NCBI RefSeq assembly: GCF_021556395.1
Contig: NZ_JAKGCS010000009.1
Coordinates: forward strand, 1-64,000
DNA: 64,000 bases
Direction of reading: 5' to 3'
Source: Acuticoccus kalidii
Lineage (GTDB): Bacteria > Pseudomonadota > Alphaproteobacteria > Rhizobiales > Amorphaceae
Shown: piece by piece, positions 7,712 to 14,886 of the stretch
How the letters are laid out: each line of letters opens with the position of its first letter
Position numbering within the stretch: the stretch's first letter is position 1
Notes under the pieces: model-generated
Seen by the model: the letters and a program-made list of their open reading frames with translations, nothing else
Database searches by the model: none
Told to the model about the DNA's origin: nothing
Translations under genes and position numbers: made by a program

Positions 7712-8035
7712 ATGGGCGATGATCCGAAGTATCCGAGCCAGCTGGCCGAACGTTTTCAAATCCGCCTTCCAGACGGATTGCGCGACCGCATTCGAGACGC
7801 CGCTGAGCGAAATCACCGTTCAATGAACGCCGAAATCCTCTGCGTGCTCTTGGATGCCTACCCCGAGCCCGAGGAGGCGGCCGAAAGGCTCGTCATCGAT
7901 GCCCTCGAAGAACTCGTCGAGCTCAAAGGCATGAAAGACGCCTTCGGCGGCGGCAAGGAATACGAGGACCGGAAGGCGACCGCGTGGGAGCGGGCTCGCG
8001 CTGCGCTCGCCCAGGCGCGGGAAGGTGCGCGATGA
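7712..8035 (+). CDS. Arc-like ribbon-helix-helix DNA-binding protein
   Basis: A 107-residue protein whose residues 12-48 match the Arc/MetJ ribbon-helix-helix fold: a short beta strand FQIRLPDGLR, then two helices RDRIRDAAERNHRSMNAEI and LCVLLDAY. Such proteins bind DNA as dimers and often act as phage repressors. The C-terminal half is charged and helical, probably for oligomerisation. It overlaps the methyltransferase gene by four bases. Its target is not known; the palindromes at 1794-1836 are one possibility. Confidence 0.75.
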   Translation: MGDDPKYPSQLAERFQIRLPDGLRDRIRDAAERNHRSMNAEILCVLLDAYPEPEEAAERLVIDALEELVELKGMKDAFGGGKEYEDRKATAWERARAALAQAREGAR

Positions 8036-9405
8036 GCGTCCCCGCTCTGCAACGCACCGTGTCCGATCTGATCGACGAATACGACGCCAAGGTGGCATCG
8101 GTGCCTGCCGCGATCGAGCATTTCAAGGATGCCTATTCGGCGCTGGAAATGGCGGCAACCGTCCAAGGGAAGTTCGTCGCCCCGATCCTGCGGCATCAGC
8201 CGCACGTCCATGAATCCGACCTGAAGCGAAACCTCCTCAAGTCGGGTTGGAAGTCGATCTATGACCGATTGCAGATCGATCGGATCGCCAGCGCACAGGA
8301 CCGGCGCCTCTTCGAGCGGACCATCGAGAACCCGCCGGAGCTGACGTTTGAGAACGCCAAGGCGACCTTCGGCGATTATTTGCAGCGGCCGCGCCATCAC
8401 ATTCTGCGCGGCCTCGCGGAGGTCTTCGCCGACCTTGACCCCGCCTATAAGTCGCACTCGCGTATCAAGATCGGTGTGAAGGGCCTACCGAAGCGCGTCA
8501 TCCTGACCAGCTTCGGCGACTACTCCGGCACGTACGGCCGGGACAAGCTTCGCGACATCGTGAATGCGCTCGCTGCATATCGCGGTCAGCCGCTCATGGG
8601 GCACGAGGAATTTCAGGCGATCAGCGCCGCCCATCGGGCCGGCGAGGATGCCGTCCTCGATGGGCGGACGATCGCGCTGAACGATCGATACTCGAAAGGC
8701 GAATATCAAACGATCGACCGCGGCATCACGATCCGCAAGTTCCAGAACGGCAACGCTCACGTCTTCTTCGACCCGCCCACGCTGCTCGACATCAACCGGG
8801 CGCTCGCCGAATTTTACGGCGAGGTGCTGCCCGACGTCGAAGAGGAAACCGAACAGCCGCGGGCCGGTACGTCCGTCTCGAAGGATCTGCAATTCTACTG
8901 GTCGCCGCGTCCCGTCGTCGAAAAGGCCTTGGATCTTGCCGGCGTCTTCGACCTCCGCGAATGGCAATACAATCGCCCCCCGGCACTGTCAGTGCTCGAG
9001 CCGTCTTGCGGCGATGGCCGGATCATGGATGCGGTGCGGGAGCGCGGTCACCGTGTCTTCGGGATCGAATACCATGCCGGCCGCGCCGCAGAGGCCCGAG
9101 CCAAAGGACACGACGTCCTGACGGCGAATTTTCTCGAATGCCCCCCGCGACCCGAATACGACCGCGTCGTGATGAACCCGCCATTCTACGGCCGCCACTA
9201 CGTCAAGCACGTTCGTCACGCGCTCGGCTTCCTGAAGGATGGCGGTAAGCTCGTCTCGGTGCTGCCGGCGACGGCCTGGTACGACCATCGCGAGTTCAGC
9301 GGCGAATGGCGCGACCTGCCCGTTGGCAGCTTCTCCGCGGCTGGGACGAATGTCCCCACCGGTCTCCTCTGCATCAGCGCCGACAAGATGGAGAGGCGGC
9401 CATGA
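8032..9405 (+). CDS. DUF4942-containing class I DNA methyltransferase
   Basis: A 457-residue protein. The N-terminal two thirds contain the DUF4942 region (RYSKGEYQTIDRGITIRKFQ, then NGNAHVFFDPPTLLDINRAL). The C-terminal part is a Rossmann methyltransferase. Motif I is VLEPSCGDGRIMDAVRERG near residue 322, and the catalytic NPPF is near 383, as in N6-adenine DNA methyltransferases. The start at 8032 overlaps the previous stop by four bases. No restriction enzyme lies beside it, so it looks like an orphan phage methylase, perhaps protecting phage DNA. Substrate sequence unknown. Confidence 0.82.
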   Translation: MSVPALQRTVSDLIDEYDAKVASVPAAIEHFKDAYSALEMAATVQGKFVAPILRHQPHVHESDLKRNLLKSGWKSIYDRLQIDRIASAQDRRLFERTIENPPELTFENAKATFGDYLQRPRHHILRGLAEVFADLDPAYKSHSRIKIGVKGLPKRVILTSFGDYSGTYGRDKLRDIVNALAAYRGQPLMGHEEFQAISAAHRAGEDAVLDGRTIALNDRYSKGEYQTIDRGITIRKFQNGNAHVFFDPPTLLDINRALAEFYGEVLPDVEEETEQPRAGTSVSKDLQFYWSPRPVVEKALDLAGVFDLREWQYNRPPALSVLEPSCGDGRIMDAVRERGHRVFGIEYHAGRAAEARAKGHDVLTANFLECPPRPEYDRVVMNPPFYGRHYVKHVRHALGFLKDGGKLVSVLPATAWYDHREFSGEWRDLPVGSFSAAGTNVPTGLLCISADKMERRP

Positions 9406-9983
9406 TGCTCGCCGTCTTCCTCGCCATGACCGGCCGCGTCGACCGCTCGGCCCACCTCGACGCCGCGCACCAACCCAAGCCGGTCGAGCTCTCCATGGCC
9501 TTCTACACGCCCGGCGTCGGCGTGATGACCGAGGGGATGTCGGCGCGATTCCCCATCCGCCCCAACGGCTGGTCGGTGCCGGCGCCCTACAGCCAGACCT
9601 GGCTCGAGAAATTCGGCTGGGACGATCCGTGTGACGAGGGGAAGACCCCCTTGCCCCTGCCGAAATATCCGCTTGCGGCGCTGCGCGGGATTCTCTCGGC
9701 CGCCAACACGGTGATCACCTTCGACGCGCCGGAGGTCGACTGGGGCCTTCGCACCTGGCGCGCGCAAATCACCCGGCGGCCCGACGCGGCGAGCGTTTTC
9801 CGCGAGCGAACCGTGATCATCGACACGGCGAAGGACGCCGCGACGGCCATGGGTCTCGACGATCGCCTCCCCTCATTTTCGGAGGCGACCGAGGAGCTGC
9901 TCGGCGAGGTGCGCACCGGTCTCGATGCGTTGCTCGCGCTCTTCAACCACCAAGGGATTCAGGCCGTTCGGAGGGCCGCATGA
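9402..9983 (+). CDS. Hypothetical phage protein, possible divergent 3'-5' exonuclease fold
   Basis: A 193-residue protein starting in a 4-base overlap with the methyltransferase. The spacing of NTVITFDAPEVDWGLRTW, ERTVIIDTAKDAATAMG and LPSFSEATEELLG, followed by a GLDALLALF helix, recalls DEDD (RNase T/DnaQ-like) exonucleases found in phage early regions. The N-terminal DxE motif is not recognisable, so catalytic activity is doubtful. It may be a degenerate exonuclease or an unrelated fold. Confidence 0.5.
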   Translation: MMLAVFLAMTGRVDRSAHLDAAHQPKPVELSMAFYTPGVGVMTEGMSARFPIRPNGWSVPAPYSQTWLEKFGWDDPCDEGKTPLPLPKYPLAALRGILSAANTVITFDAPEVDWGLRTWRAQITRRPDAASVFRERTVIIDTAKDAATAMGLDDRLPSFSEATEELLGEVRTGLDALLALFNHQGIQAVRRAA

Positions 9984-10132
9984 CACCGCGCGCCAACCGA
10001 GACCGCGCCCGCCAGGCCGGAGCCCGCAACCGTCACCTCGCCGCCCTGCTCATCAGAGCACTGAAGGAATACGCCGAGGGCCGGCCGGCGAAGGAGATCC
10101 TCGATGATCTCGCGCGGGAGGCGCAGCGATGA
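9980..10132 (+). CDS. 50-residue basic hypothetical protein
   Basis: A short gene linked by 4-base overlaps to both neighbours (starts in ATGA with the gene before, ends in ATGA with the HNH gene). The product is highly basic at the N-terminus (MTPRANRDRARQAGARNR) and helical after that, ending LAREAQR. No family recognised. The double overlap is the main evidence that it is translated. Confidence 0.45.
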   Translation: MTPRANRDRARQAGARNRHLAALLIRALKEYAEGRPAKEILDDLAREAQR

Positions 10133-10500
10133 GCCGCCGCGAATTCTCCAAGCCGGTCCGCCGCGAGATGCTCCAGCGCTCCGGCGGCAAATGCGAGGCG
10201 AAGGGCGAACTCTTCGGCCTCGCCGAGGGCGTCCGTTGCAATGCCGATCTCGCGTATGGCGTCCGGTTCGAGCACGTGCTGCCCGACTATATCGGCGGCG
10301 CGCCGACGCCGGAGAACGGCGCGGCAGTGTGCCCGAAATGCTGGCGGTGGAAGACCGACAACCACGACCGACCGATCGCCGACAAGACCAGGCGCGTCTC
10401 GGAAAAGCGCCAGGGGCTTCGTCAGAAACGATCGTCGTTTCCGACGGCGCGCACGGGCAGCTGGAAAGGGAAAATCGGAGGGGGAGTTGAACGGCGATGA
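10129..10500 (+). CDS. HNH-like endonuclease
   Basis: A 123-residue protein with a degenerate HNH nuclease core. Basic residues and Cys22 come first (RSGGKCEAKGELFG), then FEHVLPDYIGG, PENGAAVCPKCWRWKTDNHD and a basic tail. The EH, ENG and CPxC...KT pattern fits small phage HNH proteins that nick or cut DNA. The Gly-rich C-terminus (KIGGG) is also usual in this group. It is the middle of a run of coupled genes. A structural Zn site using the Cys residues is likely. Substrate unknown. Confidence 0.75.
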   Translation: MSRREFSKPVRREMLQRSGGKCEAKGELFGLAEGVRCNADLAYGVRFEHVLPDYIGGAPTPENGAAVCPKCWRWKTDNHDRPIADKTRRVSEKRQGLRQKRSSFPTARTGSWKGKIGGGVERR

Positions 10501-10841
10501 CAGACGCAGCGATCGAGCAGCCGGTCGTCTTCACCCTCCACGCCTACGAGCGCTTTTGCCAGCGCGGGTGGACGGCGAATTTCGCCACGGTGATGAACTA
10601 CTGCCTCACGCCAGACCGGACGCGGTACATCCGCATGGGCGCATCGCGTGTGCCGTTGCCCGCCGAAGGGCTGGTGATGGTCGTCCAGGACCGCACCGTC
10701 GTCACCGTCCAGAAGACGGAAAAGCTCACCGAGCGACTCCGACGGATGCAGCGCGGCCCAAAGCGAGGGAAGAAGCCTCGCCGACGCAGGCGGGAGAAAC
10801 TCTGGCGGGAAAGGTGGGAAGGACGGGGGATGCAGCTTTGA
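10497..10841 (+). CDS. Hypothetical basic phage protein (DUF4258-like start)
   Basis: A 114-residue protein starting in an ATGA overlap with the HNH gene. The beginning (FTLHAYERFCQRGW) recalls the HARERMxxRGI start of DUF4258-type proteins, and the strands that follow (GLVMVVQDRTVVTVQ) fit such a small alpha/beta fold. The C-terminal 35 residues are extremely Arg/Lys-rich and may bind nucleic acid. Assignment is tentative. Confidence 0.5.
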   Translation: MTDAAIEQPVVFTLHAYERFCQRGWTANFATVMNYCLTPDRTRYIRMGASRVPLPAEGLVMVVQDRTVVTVQKTEKLTERLRRMQRGPKRGKKPRRRRREKLWRERWEGRGMQL

Positions 10842-11263
10842 GGGCTCGCGGAATTGGCATCGCGATGGCCGTCCTGGCGGCCGCGTCGCCGGCATCCGCC
10901 GGAGCCATCCGGCCCCCGCCAACCAAGCCCGTCCTCGTGAAGCTCGCACGTGTCATCGACGGCGACACCATCGTCGTCCGCCTCGCCGACGGCCGCGCCG
11001 AGCGTGTGAGGATTGCGGGGATCGACACGGCCGAGCTGAGCGCCCGGTGCCGGGAGGAGGAGCGCCTCGCCCTCACCGCGCGCACGGCCCTCGCCGCGGC
11101 GCTCGCGTCGAGTCCGGGGACGATCCGCCTCGTGGAGCACGGGCGCGATCGCTACGACCGGCTGATCGCCGATGTGCTGGTGGACGGGGAGGATGTCGGC
11201 CGTGCGCTGGTGGCACTCGGGATCGCACGAGAATGGACCGGGCGGCGGGAGCCGTGGTGCTGA
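10838..11263 (+). CDS. Thermonuclease-like (SNase) protein with signal peptide
   Basis: A protein of about 141 residues with a staphylococcal-nuclease fold. RVIDGDTIVVRLADGRAERV and RIAGIDTAEL carry the Asp/Arg catalytic residues, and RDRYDRLIADVLVDGEDVGR supplies the second Arg region. A TTG at 10838 overlapping the previous stop by four bases gives a typical signal peptide (RARGIGIAMAVLAAASPASA). An internal ATG at 10865 would shorten it. The product is thus probably exported and degrades nucleic acid outside the cytoplasm, unusual for a phage early-operon gene. Confidence 0.8.
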   Translation: MRARGIGIAMAVLAAASPASAGAIRPPPTKPVLVKLARVIDGDTIVVRLADGRAERVRIAGIDTAELSARCREEERLALTARTALAAALASSPGTIRLVEHGRDRYDRLIADVLVDGEDVGRALVALGIAREWTGRREPWC

Positions 11264-11610
11264 TGCCGTTCCCGAGCCGCCCCGAAATCGCCCATTGGCT
11301 GCACGTCGCGACGCGCTTCTCGCCCCTCGACCGCGCCTTTTGGGTCGGCCTCCTGCACGATTCGGTCGAGGACGGTTACCTGCCAGCGGGCGTCGCCAGG
11401 TGGTGGCCGGCCTTGGACGCCATCACGCGCCGGCCGGGCGAGCCATATCGCGACGGCTACCTGCCTCGTCTCGCGCTGAACACCACCGCGCGGCGAGTGA
11501 AGATCGAAGACATCCGGCACAACCTCATGCGCAACGGTGGGCCGCCGGGAGATCTAAAGCGCCGGTATCTGGATGCGCTCGAGATGCTCGAATGGGAGGG
11601 ATGGCGCTGA
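11263..11610 (+). CDS. Small HD-domain protein resembling (p)ppGpp hydrolase
   Basis: A 115-residue protein with the residue pattern of the RelA/SpoT/MESH1 hydrolase domain: His11 or His14, HD at 32-33 followed by ED at 36-37 (LLHDSVEDG), ITRR...Y around 54-62, and Asp83 with Asn87 four residues later (VKIEDIRHN). All metal and substrate residues expected for Mn-dependent (p)ppGpp hydrolysis appear present. It is much shorter than MESH1 or SpoT. The start overlaps the SNase stop by one base. Alternatives are other HD phosphohydrolases. The alarmone assignment is from motif spacing, not experiment. Confidence 0.68.
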   Translation: MPFPSRPEIAHWLHVATRFSPLDRAFWVGLLHDSVEDGYLPAGVARWWPALDAITRRPGEPYRDGYLPRLALNTTARRVKIEDIRHNLMRNGGPPGDLKRRYLDALEMLEWEGWR

Positions 11611-11810
11611 TGGCCGACATCACGCGCAATCCGGACACGCGAAGCGCGATGATCCGAAGGGTGACGCTCTACCAATGGGCGGACGGCCGATGGAGCGCTT
11701 GCGGCCCGGGAGGATGGTCCTCGGGCGGAACGTCGTTCGAAACAGCAAACGAAGCGCTCGCCGATGCGCTTGGGACGGAAGCGTTGGGAGGTGGGAATGG
11801 CCGAGATTGA
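11610..11810 (+). CDS. Small hypothetical phage protein
   Basis: A 66-residue protein starting one base before the end of the HD gene's stop. It contains TLYQWADGRWSACGPGGWSS, which suggests a small beta-sheet protein, and a helical end (NEALADALG). No family recognised. Its last codons overlap the start of the AlpA gene by 14 bases. Confidence 0.5.
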   Translation: MADITRNPDTRSAMIRRVTLYQWADGRWSACGPGGWSSGGTSFETANEALADALGTEALGGGNGRD

Positions 11811-12042
11811 AGCGATGATCGTGGCACCGGATGACCCAAGTCACTGGCGAATCCTGAGCCCGAAGCAGACGGCCGAGAAGATCGGTGTTTCGTCAACGAC
11901 GCTGGAACGGATCGTGGCGGATCGGGACACGCAATTTCCCTCCGCCGTCAGGATCACCGAGCGCCGGATCGGCTATCTCGAGCACGAGGTGGCCGCCTGG
12001 ATCCAACACCGCATCGCGACGCGCCGTGTGCGGGCGGCCTAG
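11797..12042 (+). CDS. AlpA-family phage regulator / excisionase-like
   Basis: An 81-residue winged-helix-type protein. The AlpA pattern covers about residues 18-75: ILSPKQTAEKIGVSSTTLER, then FPSAVRITERRIGYLEHEVAAWI. AlpA proteins activate or direct integrase genes and act like excisionases in P4-type elements. GGGAGGTGGGA just before the ATG is a good ribosome binding site and supports the start at 11797. It is convergent with and overlaps the end of the integrase gene by four bases, as expected for a regulator of excision. Confidence 0.82.
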   Translation: MAEIEAMIVAPDDPSHWRILSPKQTAEKIGVSSTTLERIVADRDTQFPSAVRITERRIGYLEHEVAAWIQHRIATRRVRAA

Positions 12043-13196
12043 GTCGAACACACGAACGCCGCCCAATCCTCCATGAGAAGCCGGCGCTTCGCCAAAGCGT
12101 CGGCTCTCCTATAGGCCCGCTCCGACGCATCCCCGACAACATGCGCTAGCGCGGCTTCAGCGACCTCCCTCGGGTGGTCCGTCTCGTCGCCTGCCCAATC
12201 CCGAAATGACGATCGAAAGCCATGGACGGTGAACCGCTCGCCCTGCGGCTGCCGGCGCCGAACCAATTGGGTCAAAGCCATGTCACTGAGTGGCCCGAGG
12301 CGCGCGCCGGGAAATGGGATCGGGAGCTTCTTCTGACCTTCGAGAATGGCGATCGCTGGATCGGTCAAAGGGACTCGGTGGGGCCGGCTGGCTTTCATAC
12401 GTTCCGGCGGGACCGTCCAGATAGCCGCATCGAAATCCACCTCGGCCCACGACATTTTCCTCACCTCGCCGGACCGGGCCGCGGTCAAGATCAGGAACGA
12501 AAGCGCGCGGGCCGCGCTGCCCGGAATCGTGTCGAGGTGCGCGAAGAAGCCGGGAACCTGACGCCACGCCATCGCAGCGTGATGGCCGCGCGTGAGCTTT
12601 GCCGGCTGGGGGAGAACCATGGAAAGGCGACCGCGCCACACTGCGGGATTGTCGCCGGACCGCCACCCTCTAACTGTGGCGTAATCGAGCACGCGCTCGA
12701 TGCGGCCGCGTAGGCGGCTGGCCGTTTCGGGTTTACTCGTCCAGATGGGAGAGAGGCAGCCGAGCACGGCATCGCTGTCGACTTGATCGACAGGTGTGGC
12801 GGCGATTTTTGCGGCGTACTTTTCGAGGGTCATTGACCACTGCGCGCGGTGCTTCGCGTTGCGCCAGGACGACTCCATCGCCTCGATATAGGTTTCGGCC
12901 GCTTTGCCGAATGTGGGGCAGCTCAGGTTTACTTGTGGGGCTGTTCCGCGCTCATCGATGGGGTCGACGCCTTCGCGGACCTTAGAGCGCGCGGCCTCGA
13001 CGGCGCGTCGCGCCTCGGCGAGTGACATGGCGGGGAACGCCCCCAGAACCATCTCACGGCGGCGCTTGGCCAAGCTGAAGAGGAAGATCCACTGCTTGGC
13101 GCCATTCGTCCGGACTCTGAGGTAGAGGCCGGCTCCGTCACTATATCGGCCCGGGGTTCGAGCAGCTCTGACCTCGGCGACCGTCAGCTTGGCCAC
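12039..13196 (-). CDS. int: P4-type tyrosine site-specific integrase
   Basis: A 385-residue integrase. The N-terminal DUF4102 arm-binding region includes SDGAGLYLRVRTNGAKQW. A SAM-like core-binding domain follows, then the catalytic domain with Arg in LTAARSGEVRK, His-x-x-Arg in TVHGFRSSFRDWA, His in ALAHVVGD and the nucleophile Tyr in SERAYRRADAL. Length is normal for P4-type integrases. It starts about 160 bases from the 3' end of tRNA-Ser and reads away from it, the usual layout when the tRNA 3' end is the attachment site. All catalytic residues are present, so it could be active. Confidence 0.93.
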   Translation of the reverse strand: MAKLTVAEVRAARTPGRYSDGAGLYLRVRTNGAKQWIFLFSLAKRRREMVLGAFPAMSLAEARRAVEAARSKVREGVDPIDERGTAPQVNLSCPTFGKAAETYIEAMESSWRNAKHRAQWSMTLEKYAAKIAATPVDQVDSDAVLGCLSPIWTSKPETASRLRGRIERVLDYATVRGWRSGDNPAVWRGRLSMVLPQPAKLTRGHHAAMAWRQVPGFFAHLDTIPGSAARALSFLILTAARSGEVRKMSWAEVDFDAAIWTVPPERMKASRPHRVPLTDPAIAILEGQKKLPIPFPGARLGPLSDMALTQLVRRRQPQGERFTVHGFRSSFRDWAGDETDHPREVAEAALAHVVGDASERAYRRADALAKRRLLMEDWAAFVCST

Positions 13197-13201
13197 GACG
13201 C

Positions 13202-13257
13202 TTGCCCCACAGATCGCATTTCTTGCCCCACAGTTTGCCCCACAGGAGAGGTGGGGC
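13202..13257. repeat. Three direct repeats and one inverted copy upstream of int
   Basis: TTGCCCCACAG occurs exactly at 13202-13212, 13223-13233 and 13235-13245, and GTGGGGC in the opposite orientation at 13251-13257. The cluster sits just upstream of the integrase start, between it and the tRNA. Arm-type integrase sites or AlpA/excisionase sites are the likely role; binding is inferred from position and repetition only. Confidence 0.55.
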
Positions 13258-13355
13258 TATGCGGCACGCTATGGGGTCATATGGGCTCGGGCAATAGCAA
13301 ACATCCGCGGAAATGCTGGCCTAAGGTGGCTTATGGATAGGTCTGGAAAGGCAGG

Positions 13356-13445
13356 TGGCGGAGAGAGAGGGATTCGAACCCTCGGAACGCTTGCGCGCTC
13401 AACGGTTTTCGAGACCGCCCCGTTCGACCACTCCGGCATCTCTCC
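13356..13445 (-). tRNA. tRNA-Ser (anticodon CGA)
   Basis: A 90-base class II tRNA on the minus strand. The acceptor stem GGAGAGA (13445-13439) pairs with TCTCTCC (13366-13360). A G discriminator at 13359 and an encoded CCA (13358-13356) follow. The anticodon loop reads CTCGAAA, giving CGA, and GGTTCGAATCC forms the T arm. The long variable arm is typical of tRNA-Ser. Its 3' end faces the integrase and is probably the attachment core. Confidence 0.96.
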
Positions 13446-13716
13446 CGCGGCCGGGAACCTAGTCATCTGTGCCCGCCGGGGCAAGCCCGTTTCGGCGCCC
13501 TCGTTGAAGAAGATCACAGCTCTCGCGCAAACGCATGGCCGGACGGTGCGGAAATGACCGCAACGCGCCCATTTCGGGGCGCCGGCCCGTCTCGGATCGC
13601 AGAGACGCCGTGCCGTCCCGTCGCGGAGAACGTGTCGGCGCCGGTCCGCCCTCTCGCCGTCCATCCGATGGACATCGGGAAGGCGCTCGTTATGGTGAGC
13701 GCAAAAATCGGAGGGA

Positions 13717-14595
13717 ATGGCCGTGGAAAGACTTGGATTCGTCGGTGTCGGGTTCATGGGCGAAGGGATGGCGGCGAACGCGCTGAAGGCGGGCCATCCG
13801 GTCACCGTCGTCGCCCACAAGAAGCGCGATGCGGTGGAGCGGCTCGTCGCCGCAGGGGCGAACGAGGTCGACGATCTCGAAACGCTCGCCCGCAATGTGG
13901 ACGTCATCGGCATCTGCGTCAGCGACGCGCCGGCGGTCGAGAATGTCATCGACCGGCTGGAGCCCGGCTTGCGGCCCGGCCAACTCGTGATCGACACGAG
14001 CACCTCCGATCCCAACACCACGCGCCGCCTTTATGACAGGCTCGCCCAAAAGGGCGTCCATCTCGTCGACGCTCCGATCACCGGAAGCCCGGCGAACGCG
14101 GCGGCGGGCGAGTTGAGCACGCTTCTCGGCGCGGCGGACGAGGACGTCGATCGGGCGAGCGCGATCGTTGGCACCTGGTCGCAGAAGGTGCGCCGGTTCG
14201 GCGGTGTCGGGGCGGGCCACACGGCAAAGCTCATGAACAATTTCGTGACGCAGGGCACCACCGCCCTCCTCGCCGAGGCCTACACGCGCGCCCGCGCGGC
14301 CGGCGTCGACTGGAACGCCCTTCATGACGTGATGTCGACCGGGGCCGGCCGCTCCGGTACGTTCGACAAGATGGTCACCCCCGCGATGGGCGGCGACTAT
14401 GACGGCGCGAAATTCTCGCTGCGCAACGCCGCCAAGGACGTGCGCTATTATCGGGCGCTCACCGAGGAGATGGACGGCGAGCCGAGCCCCCTCGCCTCCG
14501 TCGTCCTCGCGATCTTCACGCAGCATGTCGAAGACGGCCACGGCGACCTCAATATCTCCCGCCTTCTCGACCCGGCGCTCGCCCCCAAGGGCTGA
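13717..14595 (+). CDS. Beta-hydroxyacid dehydrogenase (3-hydroxyisobutyrate/tartronate-semialdehyde type)
   Basis: A 292-residue NAD(P)-dependent oxidoreductase of the 6-phosphogluconate dehydrogenase-like family. The N-terminal Rossmann motif is LGFVGVGFMGEGMAANALKAG. The substrate loop is DAPITGSPANAAAGELSTLL and the catalytic Lys lies in AGHTAKLMNNFV. CGGAGGG directly upstream supports the start. It precedes a TRAP transporter and an FAH-family gene in the same direction, so a role in catabolism of an imported hydroxy or sugar acid is likely. The exact substrate cannot be read from sequence. The 270 bases between the tRNA and this gene show no other feature. Confidence 0.83.
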   Translation: MAVERLGFVGVGFMGEGMAANALKAGHPVTVVAHKKRDAVERLVAAGANEVDDLETLARNVDVIGICVSDAPAVENVIDRLEPGLRPGQLVIDTSTSDPNTTRRLYDRLAQKGVHLVDAPITGSPANAAAGELSTLLGAADEDVDRASAIVGTWSQKVRRFGGVGAGHTAKLMNNFVTQGTTALLAEAYTRARAAGVDWNALHDVMSTGAGRSGTFDKMVTPAMGGDYDGAKFSLRNAAKDVRYYRALTEEMDGEPSPLASVVLAIFTQHVEDGHGDLNISRLLDPALAPKG

Positions 14596-14886
14596 CCAAC
14601 GTCCGATCCGGCCGGTCCGTCCCCATCAAACAGGCCGGCCGGAGGCGGTGGCCGGTTTTCTCGACCGGCAAAGGTGGTCTAGAGTTGCGGCCACGACCGG
14701 ATGAACGGACAGGTCGTCGACATGGAGCGTCGCGGAAACCTCGCGCGGCGCATGCTGCGCCGTGCGTCTGATCGTTTCAGGCCATCGCGACGTTTTCGGC
14801 ATTCCCCAAGGTCGTCCCCCCGTTCCTCCGGCGAACGAGACAGACCCGCCCTCAAGGCGCGGGCACACGATTGATGGAGGAACGCC

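Larger units (their letters stand above)
841..13366. mobile_element. Early region of an integrated phage or phage-like element
   Basis: The block right of the IS holds a control region, recombination genes (RecE-like, RecT), a DNA methyltransferase, HNH and SNase nucleases, AlpA and a tyrosine integrase. It ends at the 3' part of a tRNA-Ser gene. No capsid, tail, packaging or lysis genes are present here. No second copy of the tRNA 3' end was found to the left, so the other attachment site must lie before position 1. Whether the whole is an intact prophage or a satellite cannot be decided from this window. Confidence 0.8.

Noticed and set aside
1-13196. Second attachment site (repeat of the tRNA-Ser 3' end) inside the window
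   Set aside because: No copy of the T-arm/acceptor sequence was found left of the integrase; the other end must be outside the window.
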